A DNA stretch of 64,000 nt from Cryobacterium sp. PH31-L1 (GTDB taxonomy: Bacteria > Actinomycetota > Actinomycetes > Actinomycetales > Microbacteriaceae). The stretch covers positions 310,001 through 374,000 of the forward strand of contig NZ_JASISM010000004.1 of assembly GCF_030063145.1 (NCBI RefSeq), given 5' to 3'. Each line of letters opens with the position of its first letter. Within the stretch, counting starts at the first letter, position 1. This document shows, piece by piece, positions 54,998-63,991 of this stretch. The notes under the pieces were generated by a model. The model was not told the DNA's origin and did not search any database. It saw only the letters and a list, made by a program, of their open reading frames with translations. Made by a program: the position numbers and the translations under genes.

Positions 54998-55030
54998 TCG
55001 TTAAGAATTTGGTGCGGGGGCCAGTGCCGG

Positions 55031-57637
55031 TTACGGCAGCACCTCGACGATGCCGCGGGCGCCCTTCTCCGCGTCCGACATGATGTGGCTGACGAAGGGA
55101 TAGTGGCCCGGCTGGCTGAAGCTGAGCTCGACGAACCCGCCCTGCGCAACGGCGAGGTCGAGTACCTGCGAGCCACCGCTACCGGTGCTGCCGCCGTCTT
55201 TCAACAGGTAGTCGCCCTCTTTGAATACGGTGGAGAACTGACCGCCCACGACGTGGAAGGCGCTGCCCACGTTGGGGCCCGCGGCCAGCACCCAGACCCG
55301 CACGGTCTCCCCCGCCTTCGCCGGAAGCGGCCGGGCGGCGTATTGGTTCGCGTAGCCGTTGAAGAGCACGACGTCGGGGATCTGCGTCGCGACCTTCGCA
55401 ACGTCCACCTCCCCGCCCTGAGCGCCGAGGTACAGCTCGGACTGCACGAGGAGGTATTCGCGGTCCACCTCCGCGAGGCCCGGCGGGTCGATGATCACCG
55501 CGCCGAACATGCCGTTGGCGATGTGCACCGACGTGGGCATAGTGGAGCAGTGATAGAGCCAGATGCCCGACCGGGTGGCGGTGAAGGTGTAGACGAGAGA
55601 CTCTCCGGGCGCGATGGTGCGCATCACGGCGTCTGGCGCGACGTCGCCAGCGTGAAAGTCAATCGAGTGCCCGACCGTGCCCTCGTTCACCATGGTGATC
55701 TCGAAGACATCGCCGACGGTGCCGCGCAGGGTGGGCCCTGGCGCGGTGCCGTTGAACGTCCAGAGCATCTGGGTGACGCCGGGCGCCACCGCGGTCTCGA
55801 TGTTCTGCACGGTCAAGGTTTGCCGGTGGACCTTGGCGGACGAGGCGGGCGGCAGCACGGCGTCCCGCGCCTCGAAACCGGCGTCGGGCTCAGCCATGGG
55901 GTCGAGATCGTCAGCAGCGGATGCCCCGGCCGCGGCCGCGGCGTGGCCGGAATGGGTGGCACTATCGGGCACGGCGCTCTCGGCGCTGACGGCGACGATG
56001 CTGATCTCCATGCCGAGCAACCGATGTCCGGCGATCGAGCACCAACCGGCCACGCTCGCGCCGATCACACCAACGTTCACGGTCTCGGTGGCGCCCGGCT
56101 CGAGAGAGCCCGACACCAGACCGGATTCCAGGACCAGGTTGTGCACCATCTCGTCGCTATTCGTGAGGGTGATCACCAGATCATCACCGACCGGCACCTC
56201 GATGCGGTCGGGTACGAAGCTGGTGTCCACCATCTCGACCGCCACCGTAGTGGTGTGTCCGGTCGCGGCGGCGCCGGCGGTCTGGGACGATACCGTCGAC
56301 AGGCCCACCGAGGCGGGGTCGGCCACGATCCCCACGGTCACCGTGAGCAGCAGAACCGTCGCGGCCGCGAGCATCCGCCCGGTGCTGCGCGGTCGCTCAC
56401 CGGGCACCGTTCGCTCGCTCGGCGCCATGCGCACGAGCGGCAGGGCACGCACCCTCCGGTTTGCGCGCAGGGCTCGGGTGAACAGCACCAGGAAACTGGC
56501 CAGGGCGGCCACGATCAGCATCGACAATGCCACCGTGACGGTGCTGGAGACGGGAAGCAACGACAGGGCGAGGGCGCCGTTTACGACGAAGACCCGAAAG
56601 AGGCCGCCACGGTCAAGCTCGGCCGCGGTTGCCTTGAGGGCGGCCGGGCCTCCACCGAGCACCACGGGAACCAGATAGCTGAGGGCCCCGAGCAAAATCT
56701 GGGCGGCAAATCCGATCGCGAAGTACGGCACGACGGTTTCGACGCCGGCGGCCGCGGCCGTCCAGCTGGGGGCCAGAACCACCAGCAACCCGAAACCGGC
56801 GGTACAGAGGGCAAACCATATCTGGGCGGCACCGAGGCTCCAGGCGGCGAAGGTCACGGCGGGCGCCCGGCGCAGGTGTCCGATGCCCTCCCAGAGCACT
56901 CGACCCAGGGCAACGAGGTAGATCAGAACGCCGAGCGCCACGAGCAGCCGCTGGTCGGCCAGGCAGCCGGCGAGGAGCAGCCCGAGGCCGCCCGCCAATA
57001 CCGGAAGGGTGCTTCCGGCCGCCACGGTGGCTACATCGACCCGGGTATGCAGCACCGTGGGCCAGAGCAGCGCGACGGTACCGATCACGGTGAGGCCCAC
57101 CCAGCCGAGCAGGTTAAGGCCGAGGTGGCCGATGAACAGGCGTTCGTAGGCCTCGCCTCCGTTGTCGAGCCTGGCCATCAGAATGCCGAGGATCACGCCG
57201 CCGGAGAGCATCACGGCGCTGACGATGTAGTAGCGCACCAGCGGGGCGAACCGACCCGGCATCGCCCCGCGGGTTTGGGCAACGATCACCGCGGCGTGGG
57301 CCAACGCGTTCAGTCCGACCAGGATGCCGCCGACCAGCACGAGCGGGTACCACTCGGCGACCATGCCGGTCATCACCGCTATCGCGCCTCCGGTGTGCAC
57401 GCTCAGGCGCAAGCCGAGGGAGCGACGGTCCCCGAGGGCTTTGTGGCGAAGCAGGGTGTCGGCGAAGTGCTGACTCCAGATCAGAATTGCCGTGCTCACC
57501 GCGCCGAGCAGCAGCAGGTGCACGAGCAGCCAGCCCGACGACGGCACCTGGCGGTGCAGCAGAGTGACGAGCACCGCGGCAGCGAGCCAGGCGGGCACCA
57601 GGCTGCCGGACACGATGTGCCAGAGCTTGTCTTTCAT
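55031..57637 (-). CDS. nirK: Membrane-fused copper nitrite reductase (NirK) with extra cupredoxin domain
   Basis: 868 residues in three parts. (1) 1-460: about twelve membrane segments, NnrS-like in style. (2) 470-560: plastocyanin-like domain (HNLVLESG, WCSIAGHRLLGM). (3) 590-868: two-domain NirK. Type 1 copper ligands H657, C697, H705, M710; type 2 ligands H662, H696, H851; catalytic D660 and H795 equivalents all present, so NO-forming nitrite reduction is expected outside the membrane. TAAACT (57649-57644) lies six bases before the ATG (leaderless). An Fe-S-type regulator is encoded just upstream. Confidence 0.9.
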   Translation of the reverse strand: MKDKLWHIVSGSLVPAWLAAAVLVTLLHRQVPSSGWLLVHLLLLGAVSTAILIWSQHFADTLLRHKALGDRRSLGLRLSVHTGGAIAVMTGMVAEWYPLVLVGGILVGLNALAHAAVIVAQTRGAMPGRFAPLVRYYIVSAVMLSGGVILGILMARLDNGGEAYERLFIGHLGLNLLGWVGLTVIGTVALLWPTVLHTRVDVATVAAGSTLPVLAGGLGLLLAGCLADQRLLVALGVLIYLVALGRVLWEGIGHLRRAPAVTFAAWSLGAAQIWFALCTAGFGLLVVLAPSWTAAAAGVETVVPYFAIGFAAQILLGALSYLVPVVLGGGPAALKATAAELDRGGLFRVFVVNGALALSLLPVSSTVTVALSMLIVAALASFLVLFTRALRANRRVRALPLVRMAPSERTVPGERPRSTGRMLAAATVLLLTVTVGIVADPASVGLSTVSSQTAGAAATGHTTTVAVEMVDTSFVPDRIEVPVGDDLVITLTNSDEMVHNLVLESGLVSGSLEPGATETVNVGVIGASVAGWCSIAGHRLLGMEISIVAVSAESAVPDSATHSGHAAAAAGASAADDLDPMAEPDAGFEARDAVLPPASSAKVHRQTLTVQNIETAVAPGVTQMLWTFNGTAPGPTLRGTVGDVFEITMVNEGTVGHSIDFHAGDVAPDAVMRTIAPGESLVYTFTATRSGIWLYHCSTMPTSVHIANGMFGAVIIDPPGLAEVDREYLLVQSELYLGAQGGEVDVAKVATQIPDVVLFNGYANQYAARPLPAKAGETVRVWVLAAGPNVGSAFHVVGGQFSTVFKEGDYLLKDGGSTGSGGSQVLDLAVAQGGFVELSFSQPGHYPFVSHIMSDAEKGARGIVEVLP

Positions 57638-57650
57638 AGCACTAGTTTAG

Positions 57651-57664
57651 AGGATTTAATTCCT
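57651..57664 (-). promoter_or_regulatory. Putative operator in front of nirK
   Basis: AGGATTTAATTCCT is symmetrical at 12 of 14 positions and lies one base upstream of the TAAACT -10 box of nirK, in the 37-base gap to the regulator gene. Position and symmetry suit the upstream winged-helix regulator. Confidence 0.45.
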
Positions 57665-57674
57665 TTCAATCAGC

Positions 57675-58346
57675 TCACGAGTGCTTCGATGACAGGTGCA
57701 CCAAGCAGAGCGTCGGCTGCACGAAGGGTTCCAAGCTGATGCCCTCGGCGTCCTGACCAAGCGAACGGGCGAGACCTGTCATCAGGCCCAAATGCACCGA
57801 ACAGACCACATCGGGGTTCGCTCGCGCCTCGGCCCGGAACGGGCAGGACGTCAGCGCAATGACTGCCTCCTCGGCTCGGAGTTGGGGCTCGAAACCGATC
57901 TCGGTGAGCACACTCAACAACGGCGGAACCACGTTGACAGTAGGCCCATCGGTCGCCACCCCAGCGGCCGCGGCAGCGTACTGCGCCGACCAGCGCTCGC
58001 CGGCCCGGATCGCGCGGGCGCGGCCGCCGTCGGCATCCTCGCCAATGACCGCGGCGAGGGCCTCGGTCAGCTGCTGCTGGGCGTTTTCAGCCGCCAGCGG
58101 TGCCGCGACCGCTCTGAACAACACGTGTGGGCGGCCGCGCTGCCCGGCCCGGGCGACGTGGCGTTCGATGAGCCCGGCCGCCTCGAGGTGCTCAAGGTGA
58201 AACCGGGCCGTCGTGATGTGGAGTGCGAGGGCGGCGGCCACTGCGCTTGCGCCCAGCGGCACGGCGGATTCGGTGAGCAGTGCCAGGGCGCGACGGCGCG
58301 GTTCACTGGCCAGGGCAGCGTACCGGGCTTCATTGGTCGGAACCAT
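57675..58346 (-). CDS. Winged-helix regulator with SufR-like cysteine pattern
   Basis: 223 residues. N-terminal ArsR-like helix-turn-helix (RYAALASEPRRRALALL, then SAVAAALALHITTARFHLEHLEAAGLIER). The C-terminal half carries C168-X13-C182-X31-C214 with nearby His, resembling Fe-S cluster binding in SufR-type regulators, which could sense NO or iron state. It is the only regulator adjacent to nirK on the same strand. TACTCT lies six bases before the ATG (leaderless). Confidence 0.82.
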   Translation of the reverse strand: MVPTNEARYAALASEPRRRALALLTESAVPLGASAVAAALALHITTARFHLEHLEAAGLIERHVARAGQRGRPHVLFRAVAAPLAAENAQQQLTEALAAVIGEDADGGRARAIRAGERWSAQYAAAAAGVATDGPTVNVVPPLLSVLTEIGFEPQLRAEEAVIALTSCPFRAEARANPDVVCSVHLGLMTGLARSLGQDAEGISLEPFVQPTLCLVHLSSKHS

Positions 58347-58389
58347 GATTTTAGAGTAGCAGCGTGCGGTTAAACCTGCGGGTGTGGCA

Positions 58390-59394
58390 CTAGTCCCCCG
58401 GCGCGAGCCAGTGCAGTGACCGGCCGTGCGGCTGGGTCAGGGCGATCGGCTCGCCGTCCAGGGCCAGAATGAAAGCGGATGCCTCCGCTGGCGGTTCCGA
58501 GAGCCGCTCCAGTACCCCGAGCACCACGCTCTGCCCCTCGTTCGACAGCCAGCGCACCGGCAGCCGGGTCATCTGCTCGGAGAACCGGTTGCGATCGGCC
58601 TCGTTGAGGTAGGCGAGCACCGCGGTGTGGAACACCACCACGGTCGCCCCGGCTGGAGCCCGGGCAACGAGCGCCTCGATCTGCTCGTTGAGGTCGCCCG
58701 ACACAATCGGGGCCGGCTGCTGCCTCGCCACCGGCACCGCGGCGCGCAGCCGGGCCCGGCGGTCGTCGTGCTCCGGCCAGATCAGCGCGTCGAGCCAGGC
58801 CACATCCGCCTCGCTCGACACGTCAAGCGGGTGAAGGTCGATACCGGCGCGCCAGACGATGTCGGGCATCCGCTCGGGCAGCGGCACCGGGCCGGTGACG
58901 TCACAGTCCAGAACGACCGGGCTCGGACCGTCTGAGGGGTCGAACTTGCGCTCACTGCCATCAGCTAACCGGTACCGGTAGCTGTACCGGTCTGGATGCA
59001 GGCACAGTCCAGCGGATGCACCCACCTCGATCAGCGCGAGCGGCCCGGCGAGCGCCGCCAATGCCGGCAGCAGCACGGCGCACCGACCGGGCTCGTTGGT
59101 CTGGGTGGCGTGGGTGATACAGGTCGCGGCCACGTCGGTCCAGTGCTCGCACAGCCAGGCAGCGAACGCCGGATATTCCCCCGCCGCTGCGCCGTGCAGC
59201 CGGGCCGCGCTGAACACGAGGTTCGGTTGGCGTTTGACCGCGGGCAGCTGGTCGATCAGGGCAACGGTGGCGGGATCGGCCGCGACTCCGGCCGCCCAGG
59301 CCTCGTAGCAGGCGCTCATTCCGCGAGCTTCCACTTCGGCGAAGGCCCGGTAGCGTTCGGCGGTCCGGACCAGCGGGTCGGTGCTTGCTCTCAT
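58390..59394 (-). CDS. DUF2332 family protein
   Basis: 334 residues. TVALIDQLPAVKRQPNLVFSAARLHG, LIEVGASAGLCLHPDRYSYRY and ATVVVFHTAVLAYL are hallmarks of DUF2332, a family of unknown function with a methyltransferase-like fold. ATG 59394 stands six bases after TACGAT (leaderless). The in-frame extension to 59541 would overlap the divergent pepN start and is not real. Confidence 0.88.
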   Translation of the reverse strand: MRASTDPLVRTAERYRAFAEVEARGMSACYEAWAAGVAADPATVALIDQLPAVKRQPNLVFSAARLHGAAAGEYPAFAAWLCEHWTDVAATCITHATQTNEPGRCAVLLPALAALAGPLALIEVGASAGLCLHPDRYSYRYRLADGSERKFDPSDGPSPVVLDCDVTGPVPLPERMPDIVWRAGIDLHPLDVSSEADVAWLDALIWPEHDDRRARLRAAVPVARQQPAPIVSGDLNEQIEALVARAPAGATVVVFHTAVLAYLNEADRNRFSEQMTRLPVRWLSNEGQSVVLGVLERLSEPPAEASAFILALDGEPIALTQPHGRSLHWLAPGD

Positions 59395-59485
59395 GCCCAC
59401 ATCGTAATCATGGTTAGGCTTGCGGGGTGCGATGGCGCCACGAGTGCCAAAGCAACACCCTCGTGAATCGAACTGGAGAACTAAG

Positions 59486-62032
59486 TTGCCTGGAGAAAAT
59501 CTCACCCGCATTGAAGCGACCGAGCGCGCCGCGCTGGTCACCGTCGCGAGCTACAACGTTGTGCTCGACCTCACCAGCGGTCCCACCACGTTCGGCAGCA
59601 CCACTACCGTGCACTTCACGGCCACCCCCGGAGCCTCGACCTTCATCGACGCCATCACCGCGCGCGTGTACTCGGTCACCCTCAACGGCGCCCTGCTCGA
59701 CCCGACCGTCGTGAGTGACGGCATCCGCATTGCGCTGGACGGCCTGCAGGCCGACAACGAGCTCGTCGTCGTCGCCGACGCGCTGTACACCAACACCGGT
59801 GAGGGATTGCACCGTTTCGTCGACCCGGTCGACAACGAGGTCTACCTGTACAGCCAGTTCGAGGTACCCGACTCCCGCCGCGTCTTCGCCGTGTTCGAGC
59901 AGCCCGACCTGAAAGCGAAGTTCTCCTTCACCGTCACGGCGCCGAGCCAGTGGCAGGTCGTCTCCAACTCCACCACGCCCACACCGATCGACGCCGGCAA
60001 CGGTGCCAGCACGTGGGCGTTCGAACCGACCCACACCATCTCGAGCTACATCACCGCGCTCATCGCCGGCCCGTACGCCGTCGTGCGCAGCGAGCTCACG
60101 TCGAGCGACGGACGCACCATTCCGCTCGGCGTGTTCAGCCGCAAGAGCCTCAGCGAGTACCTCGACGCCGATTACATCCTGGAGAAGACCCGCCAGGGCT
60201 TCGCCTACTACGAGGAGAAGTTCGGCTACGCCTACCCCTTCGACAAGTACGACCAGCTGTTCGTGCCGGAGTTCAACGCCGGCGCCATGGAGAACGCCGG
60301 CGCGGTCACCTTCACCGAAACGTACATCTTTCGCTCCAAGGTCACCGACGCCATCAAGGAACGTCGCGTCGTGACGATTCTGCACGAGCTGGCCCACATG
60401 TGGTTCGGCGACCTGGTCACCATGACCTGGTGGAACGACCTGTGGCTCAACGAGAGCTTCGCCGAGTGGGCGTCGACCATCGCTACCGCCGAGGCCACCG
60501 AGTGGCACGAAGCCTGGACCACCTTCGCCGTGATGGAGAAGAGCTGGGCCTACAAGCAGGACCAGCTACCCTCGACCCACCCGGTCGTCGCCACCATCCG
60601 CGATCTCGACGACGTTCTCGTCAACTTCGACGGCATCACCTACGCCAAGGGCGGCTCCGTGCTCAAGCAGCTCGCCGCCTGGGTCGGCATCGACGCCTTC
60701 TTCACCGGCGTCGGCTCCTACTTTCAGAAGCACCAATGGGGTAACACCGAGCTGCGCGACCTGCTGGTCGAGCTCGAGGCAGCCAGTGGCCGCGACCTCA
60801 GCGGCTGGGCCCAGCTGTGGCTGGAGACCGCGGGAGTCAACACCCTGCGTCCAGAGATCACGGTCGACGACTCCGGCGTCATCACCGCCTTCACCGTGCT
60901 GCAGAGTGCCGCTGTCGACTACCCCACCATTCGCCCGCACCGCCTCGCGATCGGCTTCTACACCTTCAACGACGCCCACAAGCTCGTGCGCACGCATCGG
61001 GTCGAGCTTGACGTTGACGGACCCAGAACGGATGTTCCCGCTCTCGTCGGCCGCGAACGCGCCGATTTGATCCTGCTTAACGACGACGACCTCAGCTACG
61101 CCAAGGTACGCCTCGACCCGGCCTCGGAGGCCGTTGCCCTGGAGCACCTCGCTGCCATTGACAGTCCGCTCGCTCGGGCCCTGGTCTGGGGTTCGGTCTG
61201 GGACGCCACCCGCGACGCCGAAACCACGGCGCGCGACTTCGTGCGCCTGGTACTGAACAACGTGGCCACCGAGACCGAGTCGACCACCCTGCGCACCGTG
61301 CTCGGCCAGGTCGTGCTCACCGCCACGTACTACGTGGCCGAGCCGCATCGGGGCGCCGTGACGACCGAGGTCGCCGATGCGCTGTGGACCCTCGCTCAGG
61401 GTGCGGCGGCCGGCAGCGACGCCCAGTTCCAGTTCGTGAAGTTCTTCGCCTCGGTCGCGGCCACCACCGCGCAGCTCGATAACGTGGCTGCTTTGCGGTC
61501 GGGCGCGACGGTACTCGAGGGCCTCGAGGTTGACACCGACCTGGCCTGGGAGCTGCTCATCGCTCTCGTGGCCGGGGGCCGTGCAACCGCGACGGAGATC
61601 GACGCAGCGCTCGAAGCCGACAACACGGCGACCGGCGCCCAGTCCGCAGCCCTGGCGAAGGCCGCTCTGCCCACGGCGGAGGGCAAGCTCGCCGCCTGGT
61701 CCTCGCTGATCGACGTCGACACGGCCGCGACGACCATCGTGCGCACGACCGCCGCCGGGTTCCTGCGCGTGAACGACTCGGCACTGCTCGAGCCGTTCGT
61801 GGCGACCTACTTCGACATGCTGCAGTCGGTGTGGGAGGCGCGCAGCTTCTCGATCGGCGAGAAACTCGTGATCGGCCTCTACCCGGCCCCGCTAAACAAC
61901 CAGGCCCTCGCCGACGCAACGCAGGCCTGGCTCGATGCCAACCCCGAGCCGGCCGCCCTGCGCCGCCTCGTGGTCGAGAACCTCGCCGGGGTTGAGCGGT
62001 CGCTCAGGGTGCAGGCGCGCGACGCCGAGTAA
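59486..62032 (+). CDS. pepN: Aminopeptidase N (M1 family)
   Basis: Zinc aminopeptidase that trims N-terminal residues from peptides. 848 residues, with GAMENAGAV at 266-274, the zinc motif HELAH at 300-304 and the third ligand Glu in LNESFAEW. The ERAP1-like helical C-terminal domain follows. TTG 59486 is chosen behind GGAG. The strand ends at a strong terminator. With the M3 peptidase it covers intracellular peptide turnover. Confidence 0.95.
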   Translation: MPGENLTRIEATERAALVTVASYNVVLDLTSGPTTFGSTTTVHFTATPGASTFIDAITARVYSVTLNGALLDPTVVSDGIRIALDGLQADNELVVVADALYTNTGEGLHRFVDPVDNEVYLYSQFEVPDSRRVFAVFEQPDLKAKFSFTVTAPSQWQVVSNSTTPTPIDAGNGASTWAFEPTHTISSYITALIAGPYAVVRSELTSSDGRTIPLGVFSRKSLSEYLDADYILEKTRQGFAYYEEKFGYAYPFDKYDQLFVPEFNAGAMENAGAVTFTETYIFRSKVTDAIKERRVVTILHELAHMWFGDLVTMTWWNDLWLNESFAEWASTIATAEATEWHEAWTTFAVMEKSWAYKQDQLPSTHPVVATIRDLDDVLVNFDGITYAKGGSVLKQLAAWVGIDAFFTGVGSYFQKHQWGNTELRDLLVELEAASGRDLSGWAQLWLETAGVNTLRPEITVDDSGVITAFTVLQSAAVDYPTIRPHRLAIGFYTFNDAHKLVRTHRVELDVDGPRTDVPALVGRERADLILLNDDDLSYAKVRLDPASEAVALEHLAAIDSPLARALVWGSVWDATRDAETTARDFVRLVLNNVATETESTTLRTVLGQVVLTATYYVAEPHRGAVTTEVADALWTLAQGAAAGSDAQFQFVKFFASVAATTAQLDNVAALRSGATVLEGLEVDTDLAWELLIALVAGGRATATEIDAALEADNTATGAQSAALAKAALPTAEGKLAAWSSLIDVDTAATTIVRTTAAGFLRVNDSALLEPFVATYFDMLQSVWEARSFSIGEKLVIGLYPAPLNNQALADATQAWLDANPEPAALRRLVVENLAGVERSLRVQARDAE

Positions 62033-62049
62033 TTAGTTCGCACGACAAC

Positions 62050-62091
62050 CGCGGACCCCGCGACCGGCAGAGGTCGGTCGCGGGGTCCGCG
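62050..62091 (+). terminator. Terminator after pepN
   Basis: Perfect 16-base inverted repeat CGCGGACCCCGCGACC and its complement around a ten-base loop, 17 bases after the pepN stop. No U-tract, as is usual in high-GC actinobacteria. The remainder of the gap to 62251 shows only a TAGACT box at 62237 that may serve the next gene. Confidence 0.75.
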
Positions 62092-62251
62092 CGTGCAATC
62101 GCACGTTCACAGCAAACTCCACGTAAACAGAGAGGATGCCGCCGCCTGCGGCTCAAGCACCGAGTCCTGCAGACCACGAGCGCGGCCAAATTCCTGGTGT
62201 GCGTTGCCCGTTCCCGCTGTCGCCGAGCGCCCTCGGTAGACTGGCTTGGAT

Positions 62252-63373
62252 ATGAACTGGGAAACTATCTGGACCGACCTCGGCAAATACTTCGCTGCAA
62301 TTCCATGGACCGACTACGTCGAGAAGATCGTCGCCGTCCTCGCGATCATCGTTATCGCGTTCGCCCTGCGCTGGGCCCTGCAATTCGTGATTCGGCGGGT
62401 CGTGCAGCAGATCGTCTCTGGTGTGAAGAGGACCCAGAAGGTCGACGACACCCAGGCGTTGAATGTATCTCCGATGGCTGCGGTGCGCGTCGTGCAGCGC
62501 TCGCGCACGCTCGGTGCGGTGTTGTCGAACATCGTGAACGTGTTCATTCTGATCACGGCCCTGCTGCTCATCGTCACCACCCTGAACAAGGACATTCTCG
62601 GCTCCTTCGCACTGATCAGCGCCGCAATCGGTGCCGGCCTCGGTTTCGGCGCGCAGAACATCGTCAAGGACATTCTCAACGGCCTGTTCATGGTCGTCGA
62701 AGACCAGATCGGCGTGGGTGACGTGGTCGACGTGGGATTCGCATCCGGTGTCGTAGAAACGGTCGGAATTCGCATCACGCAGATTCGCGACATCGATGGC
62801 ACGCTCTGGTTCGTGCGCAACGGCGAGATTCTGCGAGTCGGCAACATGTCCCAGGGCTGGGCCCGCGTCATCATCGACCTCGCTATTCCCTACAGCTCCG
62901 ACGTTGAAGCCGTGCAAGATGAACTGTTGCGCGTGGCCAGTGCCCTCGCCTCGAGCCGCAAGTGGCGTGCGTTCATTCTCGAGAAGCCCGAGATCTGGGG
63001 CCTCGAGTCGATCACCGCTGAAGCCCTCGTCACCCGGCTCGTGGTCAAGACCCGGGTTTCGGCGCAGTGGGACTTCGCCCGCGATCTACGCCTGCACCTC
63101 AAGAAGGCCCTCGACGGCATGGGCGTGCCGCTCACTCCGCTCAACAGTGTGGTCATGACCACTGGCGACGGAACACTCGACAATTCCCAGGTCGGGCCCG
63201 CCGACGGCGCCCTGGACGCGGCGGACGAAGCAGCCGCTGCGGTGCCGGCCGTTGTCGCCGGGGCGCGCACCGGTCCCGTGGCCGTGCGCAAGCCGCGCGG
63301 GCGTAAGCCTAAGACCGAACCGGCCCCGATGAAGACCCCCGACCCCGACACCCGCACTGACGACGCGGACTAA
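62252..63373 (+). CDS. MscS-family mechanosensitive ion channel
   Basis: 373 residues. Three membrane segments, the pore helix AAIGAGLGFGAQNIVKDILNG with the Gly/Ala packing pattern of MscS TM3, then the beta domain (DQIGVGDVVDVG, GTLWFVRNGEILRVGN) and a Pro/Lys-rich tail (KPRGRKPKTEPAP). Releases osmolytes on hypo-osmotic shock. ATG 62252 gives MNWETIW; the earlier TTG 62246 is also in frame. Confidence 0.92.
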   Translation: MNWETIWTDLGKYFAAIPWTDYVEKIVAVLAIIVIAFALRWALQFVIRRVVQQIVSGVKRTQKVDDTQALNVSPMAAVRVVQRSRTLGAVLSNIVNVFILITALLLIVTTLNKDILGSFALISAAIGAGLGFGAQNIVKDILNGLFMVVEDQIGVGDVVDVGFASGVVETVGIRITQIRDIDGTLWFVRNGEILRVGNMSQGWARVIIDLAIPYSSDVEAVQDELLRVASALASSRKWRAFILEKPEIWGLESITAEALVTRLVVKTRVSAQWDFARDLRLHLKKALDGMGVPLTPLNSVVMTTGDGTLDNSQVGPADGALDAADEAAAAVPAVVAGARTGPVAVRKPRGRKPKTEPAPMKTPDPDTRTDDAD

Positions 63374-63433
63374 CCCTGCCCCGGCGACGATCCAGCACCT
63401 AGACACTAACCCCAGAGAAGAAAGCCGCACCAC

Positions 63434-63895
63434 GTGACCTCTGAACGACACCCGACCGACCAGCCGACCGTTCCTGCCGGCGTACACCTGCGCGAGAACG
63501 AGAACGGTGCAGCCGCGGTGCCGACATTCTTCGACGAGGTCGGCGGAACCCCGTTCTTCGAAAAGCTCGTGCACGACTTCTACGTGGGCGTGGCCACCGA
63601 CCCGGTGCTGAAGCCCATGTATCCCGAAGATGACCTGGGCCCGGCCGAACACCGGTTGGTTATGTTCCTCGAGCAGTTCTGGGGCGGCCCCGGCACGTAC
63701 AGCGAGCAGCGCGGTCACCCCCGTCTGCGCCAGCGGCACGTGCCGTTCAAGGTCAATCCGGATGCCCGCGACCGGTGGCTCGGACACATGAAAGTCGCCG
63801 TGGACGCAGCCGCCCTGCCGTCATTGCAGCAGGGCATCCTCTGGGATTATCTGGAGCGCGCCGCCTTTGCCATGGTGAACAGTTTCGACGACTAG
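63434..63895 (+). CDS. glbO: Group II truncated haemoglobin (GlbO-type)
   Basis: 153 residues. FFEKLVHDFYVGVATDPVL (helix B with Tyr), LVMFLEQFWGGPGTY and LRQRHVPFKVN with the proximal His, then DARDRWLGHM holding the Trp-G8 of group II globins. A 30-residue polar N-terminal extension precedes the fold. GTG start behind a GAGAAG site. Group II globins bind O2 and can scavenge NO; a NO-producing NirK lies 6 kb away. Confidence 0.93.
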   Translation: MTSERHPTDQPTVPAGVHLRENENGAAAVPTFFDEVGGTPFFEKLVHDFYVGVATDPVLKPMYPEDDLGPAEHRLVMFLEQFWGGPGTYSEQRGHPRLRQRHVPFKVNPDARDRWLGHMKVAVDAAALPSLQQGILWDYLERAAFAMVNSFDD

Positions 63896-63991
63896 CCACG
63901 AGACGGCAGTGACTTCACTCTACGGGGCATTGGCTCGCTAGGCTCGCTCTAGATACGTGGTTCGAACAACCTCGTGATCCGGGGAGTTCGC

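Noticed and set aside
55085-57739. 884-codon open frame on the plus strand opposite nirK
   Set aside because: Its translation is low-complexity and Arg/Gly/His-rich, with no family motif, and it lies antisense to a gene with complete copper motifs. High GC creates such frames.
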